Source: Molossus alvarezi
Lineage: Eukaryota; Chordata; Mammalia; Chiroptera; Molossidae
Direction of reading: 5' to 3'
Assembly (NCBI GenBank): GCA_037176705.1
Contig: CM073891.1
Location: forward strand, 49,850,571-49,914,570
DNA length: 64,000 bases
Numbering within the stretch: the first letter of the stretch is position 1; each line of letters starts with the position of its first letter. The position numbers and the translations under genes were made by a program. A model generated the notes under the pieces. It was not told where the DNA came from. It did no database searches and worked only from the letters and a program-made list of their open reading frames with translations. Below are positions 12,025 through 22,285 of the stretch, in pieces.

Positions 12025-12180
12025 AGTATCATATTCAACAAATATGTAGTATTCTATTGAAAGTACTGGAAATAAAAACATAACTAAGGCAGAATCAATG
12101 CTCTCAGGGACAAGTAAATAAGGTAGCATGAAGTAATACTATAGGTGCCACAAAAAATTAAACAGAAAGTATTTAAGCTT
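12025..12180 (-). mobile_element. L2 LINE 3' end fragment
   Basis: 'atattcaacaaatatgtagt' followed by 'tactggaaataaaaacataa' and 'gctctcagggacaag' reproduces the reverse complement of the L2 terminus. It is a separate copy from the fragment just upstream, because the L2 3' terminus would have to come first on the plus strand. Confidence 0.55.
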
Positions 12181-13575
12181 GTTTACAGATACTTTATAAT
12201 ATTTTTTTAAATAGAGTATAAACCTCAAAATGTCTACTTTTCTTTACAATTTAAATAATAGATTGAAAATGTTTTCATTGTACTTTTTTAGTGAATTTTA
12301 CTCACCAAAACAGTGATCTTCTGACAAAGACCCAGTAGTTTGTCATTATATGTAATCCTTTTTTTTACCCAATAGGTGACCTGTATGTCAAACTCACTTA
12401 TGAAATTAAATTGTCTTCTGTAGACAAATTGCAATTAAAAGCATGTTATTTATCTTTGTAATGAGGAACATGAGGATAAAAAAAAGAGTTATTTTGTAGA
12501 TCACTTAAATATTACATCACTGGGTCAGAATTTTTATTTGGGTTTATTTATTTTATGTTTTGTTGTTGTTATTCTAGGCACTGTCTGAAAGTCACATCAT
12601 ACGTTCATAATCTTGTGACAAAATGAAAATCCAGGGATTTATAGTTGGAGATTGTTTCAACTCCTCAAATTGTTGAATACACTCTTATCTCCGAGATGTG
12701 GCCAAAAGATTATAATTGGGAATACTTGCTATTGAAAATTATGCTAATTATAATATTTTTAAGAAATTATTAAGCATTTAGGTAAAGCATTTTTTTGTTC
12801 AAGTTTTATTTTTGCTTTATATTGATCTTATCTTGGTTATTATATAGCCAATCTCTCTCTCTCTGTACATTTGTATCTATAGTGACTGGATTTTATTTCA
12901 ATCATATATCTTGAATTTAGTCTTTCAAATATGTATCTATTCCTGAAACTGAAGATATCACTAGAGTATAATGTTAATTCATCTCATTTAAGTTTACATT
13001 ATTGTTGTTCTCACTGAAAATAATAAACCTACTTTGCCAAAATTGCATCCCCATGGCAATCAATAATTACAGAGATGGACACATAAAACACACAAACCTA
13101 TATTTGGAATCTAAGTAAAACCTCAAACCAGCTCAGAGCCAGACATTTTACAAGTTTAGTATGTCTGGGAACTTTTTAAAAAAATGTATTTTAATATCCT
13201 GTGTTCTGTATAAACTTATTTCTGGGGGATTTTTACCAAATGTACATTATCATCTTTCTTTGGATCAAGTAGAAAAAACACGTTTTTAGTCATGCCCAGG
13301 AATTAATAATAATGTGCTGCTAAAAATGACTTTAAGTACTCAAAGTATTTTATTCATCAGCTTTATGACCTCAAGTGACAAGGACAAAGGCAAGTAATAT
13401 TTATCACCGTTTCATTAAGAGACACCGAGATTCGGCGTGAAGCTGCAGACCTGAGACAAAAGAGCAGCCTCATCTTTGGATGCTTAGACCAGGCAGTCTT
13501 TTCTAGAAACATCATATTCACCACCCTAATTCTGTAAACTAAAAAGGACATGAGTGCATTTCTAATCTAGGTATT
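12181..13575. other. Unassigned AT-rich sequence
   Basis: No gene or repeat family recognised. Confidence 0.5.
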
Positions 13576-14220
13576 AGAAAAGATTAATTCATTATTCACA
13601 ACAGAAGAATTAAACATATAGTATATGCCAGATGGTAATCTAAGTCTGTGAATAAAATGCCAAACAAGACTAGAAGCTACACTCACAGGTATGTCAATCT
13701 TTTCAGTGATAAAAAATAAATACAAGTCCAAATAAATGTAAAATATAATATTAGGTAGTAATAAGTGTCCAATAAAGCTGTGTGAGTAACTATTGAACGA
13801 TGGGATGTACTTCCTTCAGGCTGCTCAGGGAAGGCTTCTCTCAGGATGTGGGGAGCATGGCGGAGCCCCAAGAGATGCTGGATTCCTGATGGACTGCGCC
13901 TTGTTCCTTCCAGAAGCAACAGGAGTCTGGCCTTGTTCAGATGAAATGAACAGCAGGAGGAGGAGTCCGAAGTAGCCCGAGTCAAACTTGACAGCCATAC
14001 ATAAGGAGTTTGGATTTTATTTTAAACTACCAAAGGGTGCCATTGGAGTGTCAGACAATGAAGTTAAGTGATCATTCTGGCTGTTGTAAGGAGGCTAACG
14101 TGTAGGGCAAAACTGAAACCCGGGCGTCCGGTCAAGGTAAGCGATCACGGCTCCTCGATGGGACAATGAGAGGTGGAGGTATGAGAAATTGTGTATTGTG
14201 TGGAGAAGCTATACAGTTAC
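13576..14220 (-). mobile_element. L2 LINE 3' region, long fragment
   Basis: From left to right the plus strand carries the reverse complement of an L2 3' region. An eroded terminus comes first (13576-13690). Next come 'tcagggaaggcttctctcag' (13827-13846) and 'aaggagtttggattttattt' (14004-14023), then 'gatcattctggctgttgtaa' (14070-14089). These landmarks have kept their order over about 640 bp. It cannot code. The GC content of 13800-13980 is clearly above the surroundings. Confidence 0.6.
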
Positions 14221-14603
14221 ATGTCAGTATCAATTATTAGTATTTGAACAGCAGAGAGCTCTTTGGTGAGTTCCTGCTGTTCAGAGGCTACGATGTGGCA
14301 CTGATGGTGATGAGAAATCGTAATACCTCCTCCCTCAGGTCACAGTACAGTATTTTACCAGCCACTGGACATTATTTTCCACAAGCTGAGAATGTATTCA
14401 TGCATCGGAAAGAATAACAATGTAAGATAAGTCAGATAATACTTTATTGCTTTATAAAATTTTGGAATTTACCAACCTAATACCCTGTTTTATAACCTTT
14501 ATAATTAATATATCTTTATATTAGCCAATTAAATCTTTATTAACAGAAAAAAAAACATCAAATTTTATTACTAATTAGTACATTAATACTTTTGACTAAT
14601 TGT
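14221..14603. other. Unassigned sequence
   Basis: Nothing recognised. Confidence 0.5.
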
Positions 14604-14606
14604 CTG

Positions 14607-14643
<37 letters not shown>
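14604..14643 (+). repeat. (TCTA)n tetranucleotide microsatellite
   Basis: About nine uninterrupted TCTA units follow two TGTC-type units. The purity of the array makes length variation likely. Confidence 0.97.
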
Positions 14644-14644
14644 A

Positions 14645-15013
14645 TGACAGTGGGATAATCATGGGATAGAATTATCCAGAAATACCACCAGGTAGAAGCT
14701 AGACTTGTTATTTAAGGATGTAGGCTACGTAATTTTTGGTTAAGGTGAAAACTCATCTCAGATGAGAAAGAAAGCTGCAAAAATAAAGGTGAGGCTGCTG
14801 TCTGTGGAATTGTGGGTGGCAGGAATAGGCTAGTCTTATTGAAGCACAGAATCTTATTGGACAGAAGTAGAAGAGAACCTCAGAAAAGTAAGAATGGCCA
14901 GACTCCAGAGAATCTGGAGCAGCAAGCTAAGGAACTAGTTAGTTACTTATTTGCAGGCCAAGGAAGACATGGCGGGTTCTGAGCATACACATGAAACAAC
15001 GAAAGTCATGTTT
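14645..15013. other. Unassigned sequence
   Basis: Nothing recognised with confidence. It has purine-rich wording such as 'agaagtagaagagaacctca'. Confidence 0.5.
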
Positions 15014-15028
15014 AAGAATGTATGAGGA

Positions 15029-15374
15029 CTTATCATTTGAGTTGACATAGAGGGACCTGGAGAGTATTATGCTAATTGAAATCAGTCAAGCAGAGAAAGA
15101 CGAATATCACATGATCTCACTTGTTTGTGAAATATAATGAACTAAACAAACTGATGAACAAAATTGACCCAGAGACGTGGAAGTAGGGTACAGACTGACA
15201 AACCCCAGAAGAGGGGGATTGATGGGAGAGATAAACCACAGAACTTATATGCATGTGTGCATAACCAATGGGCATAGCTGGGGAAGGGGTGGGGGATGGG
15301 GAGGAGGGTGTCAATGGAGGGAAAAATGAGAAAGATCTGTAACAAAAACAAATTAATAAAAATAATTTATAAAA
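15029..15374 (+). mobile_element. 5'-truncated L1 3' end (bat lineage)
   Basis: It runs from the last codons of ORF2 ('agagggacctggagagtatt') through the 3' UTR ('cacagaacttatatgcatg', the G-rich tract at 15279-15312, 'gatctgtaacaaaaac') to an A-rich tail. A 15-bp duplication, aagaatgtatgagga, flanks it at 15014-15028 and 15375-15389. The copy is about 346 bp. Confidence 0.93.
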
Positions 15375-15389
15375 AAGAATGTATGAGGA

Positions 15390-15727
15390 TTAAATGTGAT
15401 AATATGTGCAAACTGCAATTTGTACATTTCATCTTTGCACTGTGGTATGCACACTCCACAATTCCAGAGCCTCGCCAGAGAATCAGAAATATGTGTACAC
15501 ATACGCCAACACCTTATATGTTAATGGATATGTTTCCTCCATAATTATACAGTAACAGATACATCCTTAAGTAAAATATAAAATATCTGTGCAAATCACA
15601 GATATATTATGATTTCCAGAACACTTGGACTAAATAAGCTTTAAATACAATTTAAAAAAATTAAAAACATAGAAACAAATGGTTGCTCCGTCGAAGCCCT
15701 TTTTTGTCAATTTTTAAACACTTGTTT
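15390..15727. other. Unassigned sequence
   Basis: Nothing recognised. Confidence 0.5.
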
Positions 15728-15860
15728 TTTTCAAGATTCTTTATATACATTACTTTAGTTACATCTAAACAATTCTTTTAAACATATATTTTTATTTTCA
15801 CTTTATATGAGAGGAAACCGAGATGAATGGAGATGAAGTTGTCAGACATGAGTTTTCTTT
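15728..15860 (-). mobile_element. Possible MIR relic
   Basis: 'tatatacattactttagtta' and 'ttttcactttatatgagagg' followed by 'aaaccgagatgaa' match the reverse-complement MIR order loosely. The match is weak. Confidence 0.35.
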
Positions 15861-16019
15861 AGTCACAAAAGATGAGAGGCCATTCAAAGATGATTACATG
15901 AATCATAAGATAACACAGCGTGCTCTCCAAAACAGGCAGAGCTATCTAGGGCAGCAAGGTTTTCCATAACCACAGAAGATGTTAATGGTGCTACCTAACC
16001 AGACAGAAGATAAGTGTAG

Positions 16020-16210
16020 ATGATGTATGTATAGACAGACAGACACACACACACACAATGGATGGATAGATAACATATATATGTAAACTGTGTAAGATTT
16101 ATACATAGATGTGCATATATAGATTACATTTGCATGTACACATCTCCTGTTATACACACAGGGGCACACGACTACACAGATATTCACACACACGTGCACC
16201 CACCCACATA
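16020..16210. repeat. Low-complexity CA/TA/GATA-rich tract
   Basis: Imperfect 'gaca', 'cacaca', 'gatggata' and 'catatatatg' blocks run together, ending in CA-rich 'cacacacacgtgcacc'. It looks like a decayed compound microsatellite. Confidence 0.8.
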
Positions 16211-17899
16211 TTCACATGCAGAAATACCTATCTCTATGAGATTCCAGTTTTGCCATTACTGAAGAGCCATGCACCAGCCTAATTACTGGCAGAACCTCTT
16301 TCCTTCAGAACGTATTACAGAATCGGATCAACCTATCTATACCAGCATGTTGACGGTTCCTGCTGGACAAGGTGTAATGTGTCTCAGAGACTTTTTAATC
16401 TATAGGTCATAATATGAGAAAGGTAAACAGCTGAGATATTTAGAACAAGTAGAATTTAAAGTCATATTAATGATTAGAATATGTAATTATCTTTAGTTTC
16501 TACCCTACTTCAGACTTAGATATTTTAAAATAGTAATACTGTGACATAAAAGTTTACATTTTTATGTTAAATTGGATAAAATAGTCAGGTCTTAATTGTT
16601 AAGATTCTAGTGTCAAATTATAATATATAAGTAAATAAAATATTAAAACATAGAGTTTTTTACTATAGATACAAAATTACTTATGTGAAGACAAGTTCTA
16701 TCTCTCACAAAAATTTAGAAACAACTAATATTCTCTGTATTTGAGCAGACACTTGATAAGGTCTTTTGCTATGCTTTTAGATTACTTGAAGACTGGCTCT
16801 AAGAAAATAAAGATGCTAAATAATTTTCTTAAAACTGTTTTAAGTTCCACTTACGGTCAAACACAAAGCAAAGAGTTATGTGCCTTTTAGAAATAACATT
16901 TTTCTCCCAATTACCTGCTAAGAGTCCACTTCTTGATGAATACTTCCCTTTGTGACTTCAAAAATTGTCCCATTGGTTATATTTTTAAATATTCTGCAAA
17001 GCAAAGCAAGCAAACAAACAAAAATATTTCATGGTTGAACCTCTACAATAACTGAACTTTCTTGGTAAACTAGTTTTAAAAAACAAACAAACAAAAAAAA
17101 GAAACACCGCTCTCTTCCTAGCAGTGAACTCTTCTCTGACACCTTGGAGGCATTACTGGCTATCTCATAGGCATCGTTAACCTCTATGTTCTCTCATCAC
17201 TGGCCACTCAGAGCACTATTATCTCCCTCACTTCTTCCCAAATTGGATACTCAGAGATTATTTCCACTATTTGTGTGTGTAAATTTGGCTCATGTCTTCT
17301 CACTCTCTGTTCAGCTGCCTTATCTTTTTAGACAAAATATGCTCACCCCCTCAGCTGCTGTAGACATTTCCGGCTTTCTATCTTCAGGCATACTCCTGGG
17401 CTACGGTTGCCTCCTCCAATTTCCGTTTAACTTACTGGGCATGAGGAACAGTCACCTTAAGATCAGGTTCCCTGGCAATCAAGTTATGTTTCTTATAGAC
17501 AGTGACTCTCAAATGTTCTTCTTAAACCCTAAGACTTAATTTTTGGCCCCAGCGTGGAAGAGGAATTCTGGATTCTACCGTTTCCAAGCTTGTGTGACCC
17601 AGCAACCACAGATTTGGAAGCTGTGGCATGAGGTTGAGGGGGTGGATATAGTGGTGACTAGTTTAATGAGTCACTCGCTGCAAGGTTTCAGTGCTGAAAA
17701 CTGACCCCAGAGAGACACACAGGAGGTTCTGAAAGAACACGGGCAATATGATTTCATAGGAGGAAAACACCTGACCCAAAACCAAGACATCTGCACCATC
17801 TCCTTCCTCCCTCAAGAAATTAGAAAGTTTCATGCATCCCATGATCAAATAGTTAATATAGGTTAATATTTCAGTTTGAGATTAGAATGCATTTTAAAG
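16211..17899. other. Unassigned sequence
   Basis: No repeat family recognised. An open frame of 117 codons at 17186-17539 (plus strand) has no family resemblance that I can see and no supporting splice or promoter context. I treat it as chance. Confidence 0.5.
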
Positions 17900-18345
17900 A
17901 GAAGGCCATTGCTATGGTGGTAAGTTGCATCAGTGACCCCTCCCTTTTATCTCCATGTTCTTTTCCACATGACAGCACTTCTTCCCACAAAGAGGGCTCA
18001 TTATATTTCCACCCCTTGGCTATGAGTTTGGTCATGAGACTTGCTGAGGCCAACAGAACGAGGCAAAGGTAACAGTGGACCGCTTTCAAGCCTAGGAAAT
18101 GCTGTTCCCATTTCTCTCTCGTGTTTCTACCACTGCCATGAGAAGGGCGTGCTGGGCTAAGCCACTGCTTCCAGAAGGGTAATGAGAAATGTGTGGAACA
18201 GAGCTGCCTGGATAGGACGCCCCACTGTGTCCAGACTAGGCCAGTGACCCTGGCCGACCTGAAGGAGCTGGAGTGAGCTTACATTAGATAAACCGCAGTG
18301 GACTGAGTTACTGGTTATTTTCAGGCACTAAATTCACAGTGTTTT
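17900..18345. repeat. Ancient interspersed repeat, family not named
   Basis: The wording 'gccatgagaagggcgtgctg', 'agagctgcctggatagg' and 'ggaaatgctgttcccatttc' recalls a dispersed mammalian repeat that I know by sequence but cannot name safely; it may be an LTR. It is GC-richer than its surroundings. A repeat-library search would name it or dismiss it. Confidence 0.35.
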
Positions 18346-18754
18346 GCTGTGCTATAACAGCTATTCAATGCACACTGAATAGAAGAGCTTGTCAAATAAG
18401 TACAGAAAATAGTTACTTACGAGCTTGCCTAAATTCCTACTTCATCATAATTATGTGAATGTACTTTTAACTATAAAACTCTTAGAGAATGCCTGCAATC
18501 ATAAGAAAATATATAACTAATAACCTTTTATTAAGAAATTCAATAATAGATATTGCTCATAAAGTATAAGATCAGCCTACGATTAACCCAATCTAAATTT
18601 ACCTTTTTCATTACTCAGTAATTTATTGGTAAAATTAACTTAAAGAATTATGCCTTTGAAGTGCTGGCAAAGCCCTGGATTTATTTCTAAATCTTCAAAT
18701 GCAGACAGTATATTATGGTGGCTATAGGGTGATTTTGACCATGAGTAGACTTGG
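18346..18754. other. Unassigned sequence
   Basis: Nothing recognised. Confidence 0.5.
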
Positions 18755-18930
18755 TCTTGAAATCAAATACTGGAATGGTGGTCACTGGGGGCGAGGGGAG
18801 GGGGGGGGGAATGAGGAGTGAGTAATCTACAGGCATAAAGTCTCCATTAAGTAAGACGAATAGGCTTACAGGCCTGCTTCACATTGTACCTGCAGTCAAC
18901 AGTAAGGCATTGTACACTTAAAATGTGCTA
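18755..18930 (+). mobile_element. Ancient L1M 3' end
   Basis: 'tactggaatggtggtcactg', then a G-rich tract (18787-18811), 'aggcataaagtctccatta' and 'cattgtacacttaaaatgtg' reproduce, in order, the 3' end of an old L1M family. This lineage is distinct from the bat L1 copies elsewhere in the window. Confidence 0.75.
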
Positions 18931-18935
18931 AGAGG

Positions 18936-19143
18936 AGCCCTGGCTGGTGTGGCTCAGTTCATTGAGCATCATCCCATGAAATGAAAGGTCGCTGGTTTGA
19001 CTCTGGGTCAGGGCACATACCTAGGCTATGAGTTTGATTCCCAGTGGGGGTGGATGTGGGAGACAATTGATCCATGTTTCTCTCCCTCTCTCCGCCTCTT
19101 TTTTTCTCTCTCTAAGGTCAATGAAAACATTTTTTAAAAAGTT
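18936..19143 (+). mobile_element. VES-type SINE, class 2
   Basis: It starts GCCCTGGCTGGTGTGGCTCAG, with a B box near 'ctggtttgactctgggtca', a class-2 body, a CT-rich segment and an A-tail. Flanking 'gctaagagga' (18926-18935) and 'gttaagagga' (19144-19153) are the target-site duplication with one mismatch. It landed just after the L1M end. Confidence 0.92.
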
Positions 19144-19204
19144 GTTAAGAGGAAAGAGTTCACGTTAAGTGTTTTTATCACAATTTAAAAAAAAAAAGAG
19201 AGAG

Positions 19205-19395
19205 TAGAATTACCATCACAGGATTGTGAATATAAGCCCAAGTATGCTACTCATTGGCGATTTGTCCTTGGACTCAGAATGAACATATTCTGAGTTTCAG
19301 ATCTTTATTGCAAAAGAAAATATTAACAATAGCATTCAGTTGTTTATATAATACATGTAAAACACAGCCTACTATTATTTTCAAAGAGAGTTTAA
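19205..19395 (+). mobile_element. Possible MIR relic
   Basis: 'ctactcattggcgatttgtc', then 'cttggactcagaatgaa', 'tgagtttcagatctttattg' and 'attaacaatagcattcagt' follow the MIR order (tRNA-unrelated core, then the 'cctcagtttcctcatct' block), with heavy decay. Confidence 0.45.
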
Positions 19396-19446
19396 ATTCC
19401 ATTTATTAATGGAGTGTGTTTATCTCTATTTTATTTTATGCCTTTT

Positions 19447-19662
19447 TTTTTTTTTTCAGATAGAGTGGGAGGGAGATAGGAAGGGGAAGAGAGAGAGACA
19501 CATCCATGTGAGAGGGACACACGAAGGGGCTGCCACCCACACGACCCCAACCAGGGCCAGGGACAAACTGCAACCGACGTACATGCCCTTAGTGGGAACC
19601 GAACCCGGGACTCTCCAATCCGCAGGTTGATACTCTAACCAATGAGCAAAACTGGCCAGGGC
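19447..19662 (-). mobile_element. VES-type SINE, class 1
   Basis: The minus strand begins GCCCTGGCCAGTTTTGCTCAT and has a good B box (GGTTCGGTTCCC). The class-1 body follows, including the region around 'gacacacgaaggggctgcca', then the CT-rich segment and an A-tail. Target-site copies are tattttatgcctttt (19432-19446) and tattttatgtctttt (19663-19677), one mismatch in 15. Confidence 0.94.
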
Positions 19663-19677
19663 TATTTTATGTCTTTT

Positions 19678-19939
19678 AAAAAGTTGCTGTTGAAAATATG
19701 CTATGAGATGAGTTTGGTTTAATAGGTCAAAATATCAGCAAGGGAGTCCTCAGGGTTGAGGAAAGGGCACAGCTAAGAGGTACTGAGAAAATGTGGTGGA
19801 AAAAGTCCTGGCATGAGACCAGGAGGAGGTACTGGCTCTCAGGCAGCATCCCCTGGGCGGTAGCCCGGAGAGAAAAACAGTGGTAAAGAGACTGAAACGG
19901 AAATGAGCTTTAAGACTCTACATTGTCAGAGGTAACAAA
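19678..19939. other. Unassigned sequence
   Basis: Nothing recognised. GC content is somewhat raised at 19740-19880. Confidence 0.45.
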
Positions 19940-20560
19940 AATCACTAACAGGTTTGTGAAAGGAAACATGTACCAAAAATATGAATATGTATATTCTTTG
20001 TCCAAAAATTCCATTATCAAGAAATTCATCCAAAGAATAGAAATAAATATGTGTATAAAGACATGTACACAAGGCTGTATGCACAGCAACACTGCTGATA
20101 GTGGAAATGGAAAGCACATGTTTATCAAAAATGGAATACTTAAGTTATAGAATATGAACACTATGCACCTTTTAAGATGCATATATGTTAATCACATACA
20201 TATTTAACAGATACATTATATGTTTGTGTATATAAGTATATGCATATGTGTATATATTCAATATATATACATATACCATTATGTAATGTATACTCAATGA
20301 CATGTATGTTTTCCATAATATATTGTTAAAAGAAAATTATTAGGCAGCATTTAATGTGGTCCCAACTGTGGGACATGGTGTGTGTGTGTTTGTGTGCTTG
20401 TACACATGTATATGCACACACACAACAAAATGTTTAAAAGGACAATTAATAACCTGTTTAAAACTGTCCCTGGATTATAGGCATTTAGCTCTCTACCATT
20501 TTTATATTTCTCTGCATTAATTTACATAGGTTAAAATAACTTCTAGAGTTGTCATTATCA
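19940..20560 (+). mobile_element. Ancient L1M 3' end
   Basis: The decayed ORF2 end is recognisable: 'tccattatcaagaaattcatc', 'tgcacagcaacactgctgat', 'aaatggaatacttaagt' and 'aatatattgttaaaagaaaa', then 'taatgtggtcccaactgtgg'. An old L1M 3' UTR follows ('aaaaggacaattaataacct', 'ctctgcattaatttacatag'). A TA- and TG-rich stretch of simple sequence (20190-20425) has expanded inside it. No open frame remains. Confidence 0.78.
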
Positions 20561-20934
20561 GAAAAAAATAAAAACAGATTACTTAAAATATATTTAGGAG
20601 TATTAGATTTATATGCAAACATTTAAAAAGTAAGCTCTCAGTAATATTATTGCTCTATGGATTGGTAATAAGTATGTATCTAGCCATGTGATTCTAAGTA
20701 TATTTAGAGGGAATAACTGTTCTAGTGTATATGGCTCTCAGTGTACAGGGTGTCAGAGAGCTTTACTTAGGTCTATGAGACACATGCAACTGGACTAGCC
20801 ACTTTGTCATAGAATCTGAGTATGACAGAATCATATGCACCGTGGCTCATTCTCCGCAATCCTGGGGAGAGGTGCAAACCTTTGAAGTGTGGCCTGATAC
20901 TTTAGAAGGGGCAGTTTCAGGGGGAAATAAAATA
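20561..20934. other. Unassigned sequence
   Basis: Nothing recognised. Confidence 0.5.
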
Positions 20935-22285
20935 TAGTCATGTGCTGCATAATGACATTTCCATCTCTAATGAACTGCACACATGATAATGGCCCCATAA
21001 GATGATAATGGAGCTGGAAAATTCCTGTCACCTGGTAACATCATAGTCCTCATAACATCATATAGCACAAAAGTTGCAAAAGTCAACTTGGCTGAGACGG
21101 CCAACAAGTTTGACCTGGGTGTGGATGAGAGTGACACTGAGAAGTTCCTAAAGGTGTTTCCCTGGGAACTACTAAGGAGGAGTTGCTGGAACTGAACTGG
21201 GACAAGAATCCATAGCTGAAGAAAGGCAAGAGCAAAGGAAACTGCAGGAGAAGAAAAAGAAACTACGGAAATGCACAGTAAAAAGTTCAGCAGAAGCTTT
21301 TGCAGGCTCAGAAAGCACCTTAAAAAGTTTGAAAACGGACCCAAACACTGCAAGGTTTTCATTAACAGAACCAAAGGCTTATGGTGCATTACTTGCATTA
21401 TTACAAGCATATCTATGATTGAAAAAAAGAAAAAAACAAGCCACCAGGAACATGGTTCTGAATAGAGTGATACCTCCTCAGGAAGAGCCTCAGACATGTC
21501 CTTCAGAAGGTATTCAGGAAGAAGGCATTGTTTACATAGGAGATGTCAGCTCCATGCATGTCGTTGCCCCTGAAGACCTTCTTGTGGGACAAATCTAAAG
21601 ATGGACGACAGTGTACTGACCCTGTGCTGGCCTAGGTCAAAGTGTATGTTTGTGTCTTAGTTTTTAATAAAAACATTTAAAAAGTAAAAAAAAAAAACAA
21701 CTTTAATAGAAAAACGCTTATAGAACAAGGATGTAAAGAAAATATTTTCATACAGCTGTGCAAGGTGTTGTGTTCTAAACTAAGTGTTAGTACCAAAAAG
21801 TCAAAAGTTTATACAGTAAAGTAAAATCTTACAGTAAGCTAAAGTTAATTTGCTGTTGAAGAATGAAAAAAGTTACATAAATACAGTGTAGCTTAAGGGC
21901 ATAATGTTCATAAAGTCTACAGTAGAGGACAGTAATGTCCTAGGGCTTCCCTTTCACTCACTGACTCAACCAGAGCAACTTTTAATCCTGCAAGTTCCAT
22001 TCATGGCAAGTACCCTATACAGACATACCACTTTTTATATTTTATACTGTATTTTTATTGTATCTTTTCAATGTTGAGAAACACCGATACCACTATGTTA
22101 GACTTGCTTAAGCAATAACATGCTGTACAGGGTTGTCGCCTAGGGCCAGCAGGCTACATCATGTAGCCTAGGTGTATAGTAGGCTACACCATCTATATTT
22201 GTGTAAGTGTACTCCACAATGTTCCCACAACAAAATCGCCTATAGATTCATTTCTATGCACATATCCCTGTCATTAAGTGTGACA
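20935..22285 (+). mobile_element. Tigger-type DNA transposon, internally deleted
   Basis: The terminal inverted repeats are 'agtcatgtgctgcataatgac' at the left (first 20 bases matter) and 'gtcattaagtgtgac' at the right. TA lies immediately left of the copy. At about 1.35 kb it keeps the C-terminal part of the transposase and the long noncoding 3' part, and has lost most of the transposase and the DNA-binding domain. Its 3' part includes 'gtagcctaggtgtatagtag', shared in reverse complement with the 9.35-kb copy. That makes two related, differently deleted copies in opposite orientations 11 kb apart. Confidence 0.88.
21130..21600 (+). pseudogene. C-terminal remnant of a Tigger (pogo-like) transposase
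   Basis: In full elements the pogo-like transposase binds the element's ends, and a DDE-type catalytic core cuts and pastes it in the nucleus. Only the acidic, helical C-terminal tail survives here. Peptide words visible on the plus strand, in shifting frames, are 'TKEELLELN' (near 21170), 'LKKFENGPKHC' (near 21320), 'PSEGIQEEGIV' (near 21505) and 'SSMHVVAPEDLLVGQ' (near 21550). Frameshifts and stops break it and the catalytic core is absent, so it is dead. A 176-codon open frame on the opposite strand (20967-21497) is the longest in the window but is only a shadow of this remnant. Confidence 0.75.

Noticed and set aside
14604..14643. CRISPR-like regular repeat
   Set aside because: It is a simple TCTA microsatellite with no spacers, in a eukaryotic genome.
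17186..17539. 117-codon open frame
   Set aside because: It has no family resemblance, a Ser/Leu/Phe-rich composition, and lies in an unassigned stretch without gene context.
20967..21497. 176-codon open frame on the minus strand
   Set aside because: It is antisense to the Tigger transposase remnant. The coding wording is on the plus strand, so this is a shadow.
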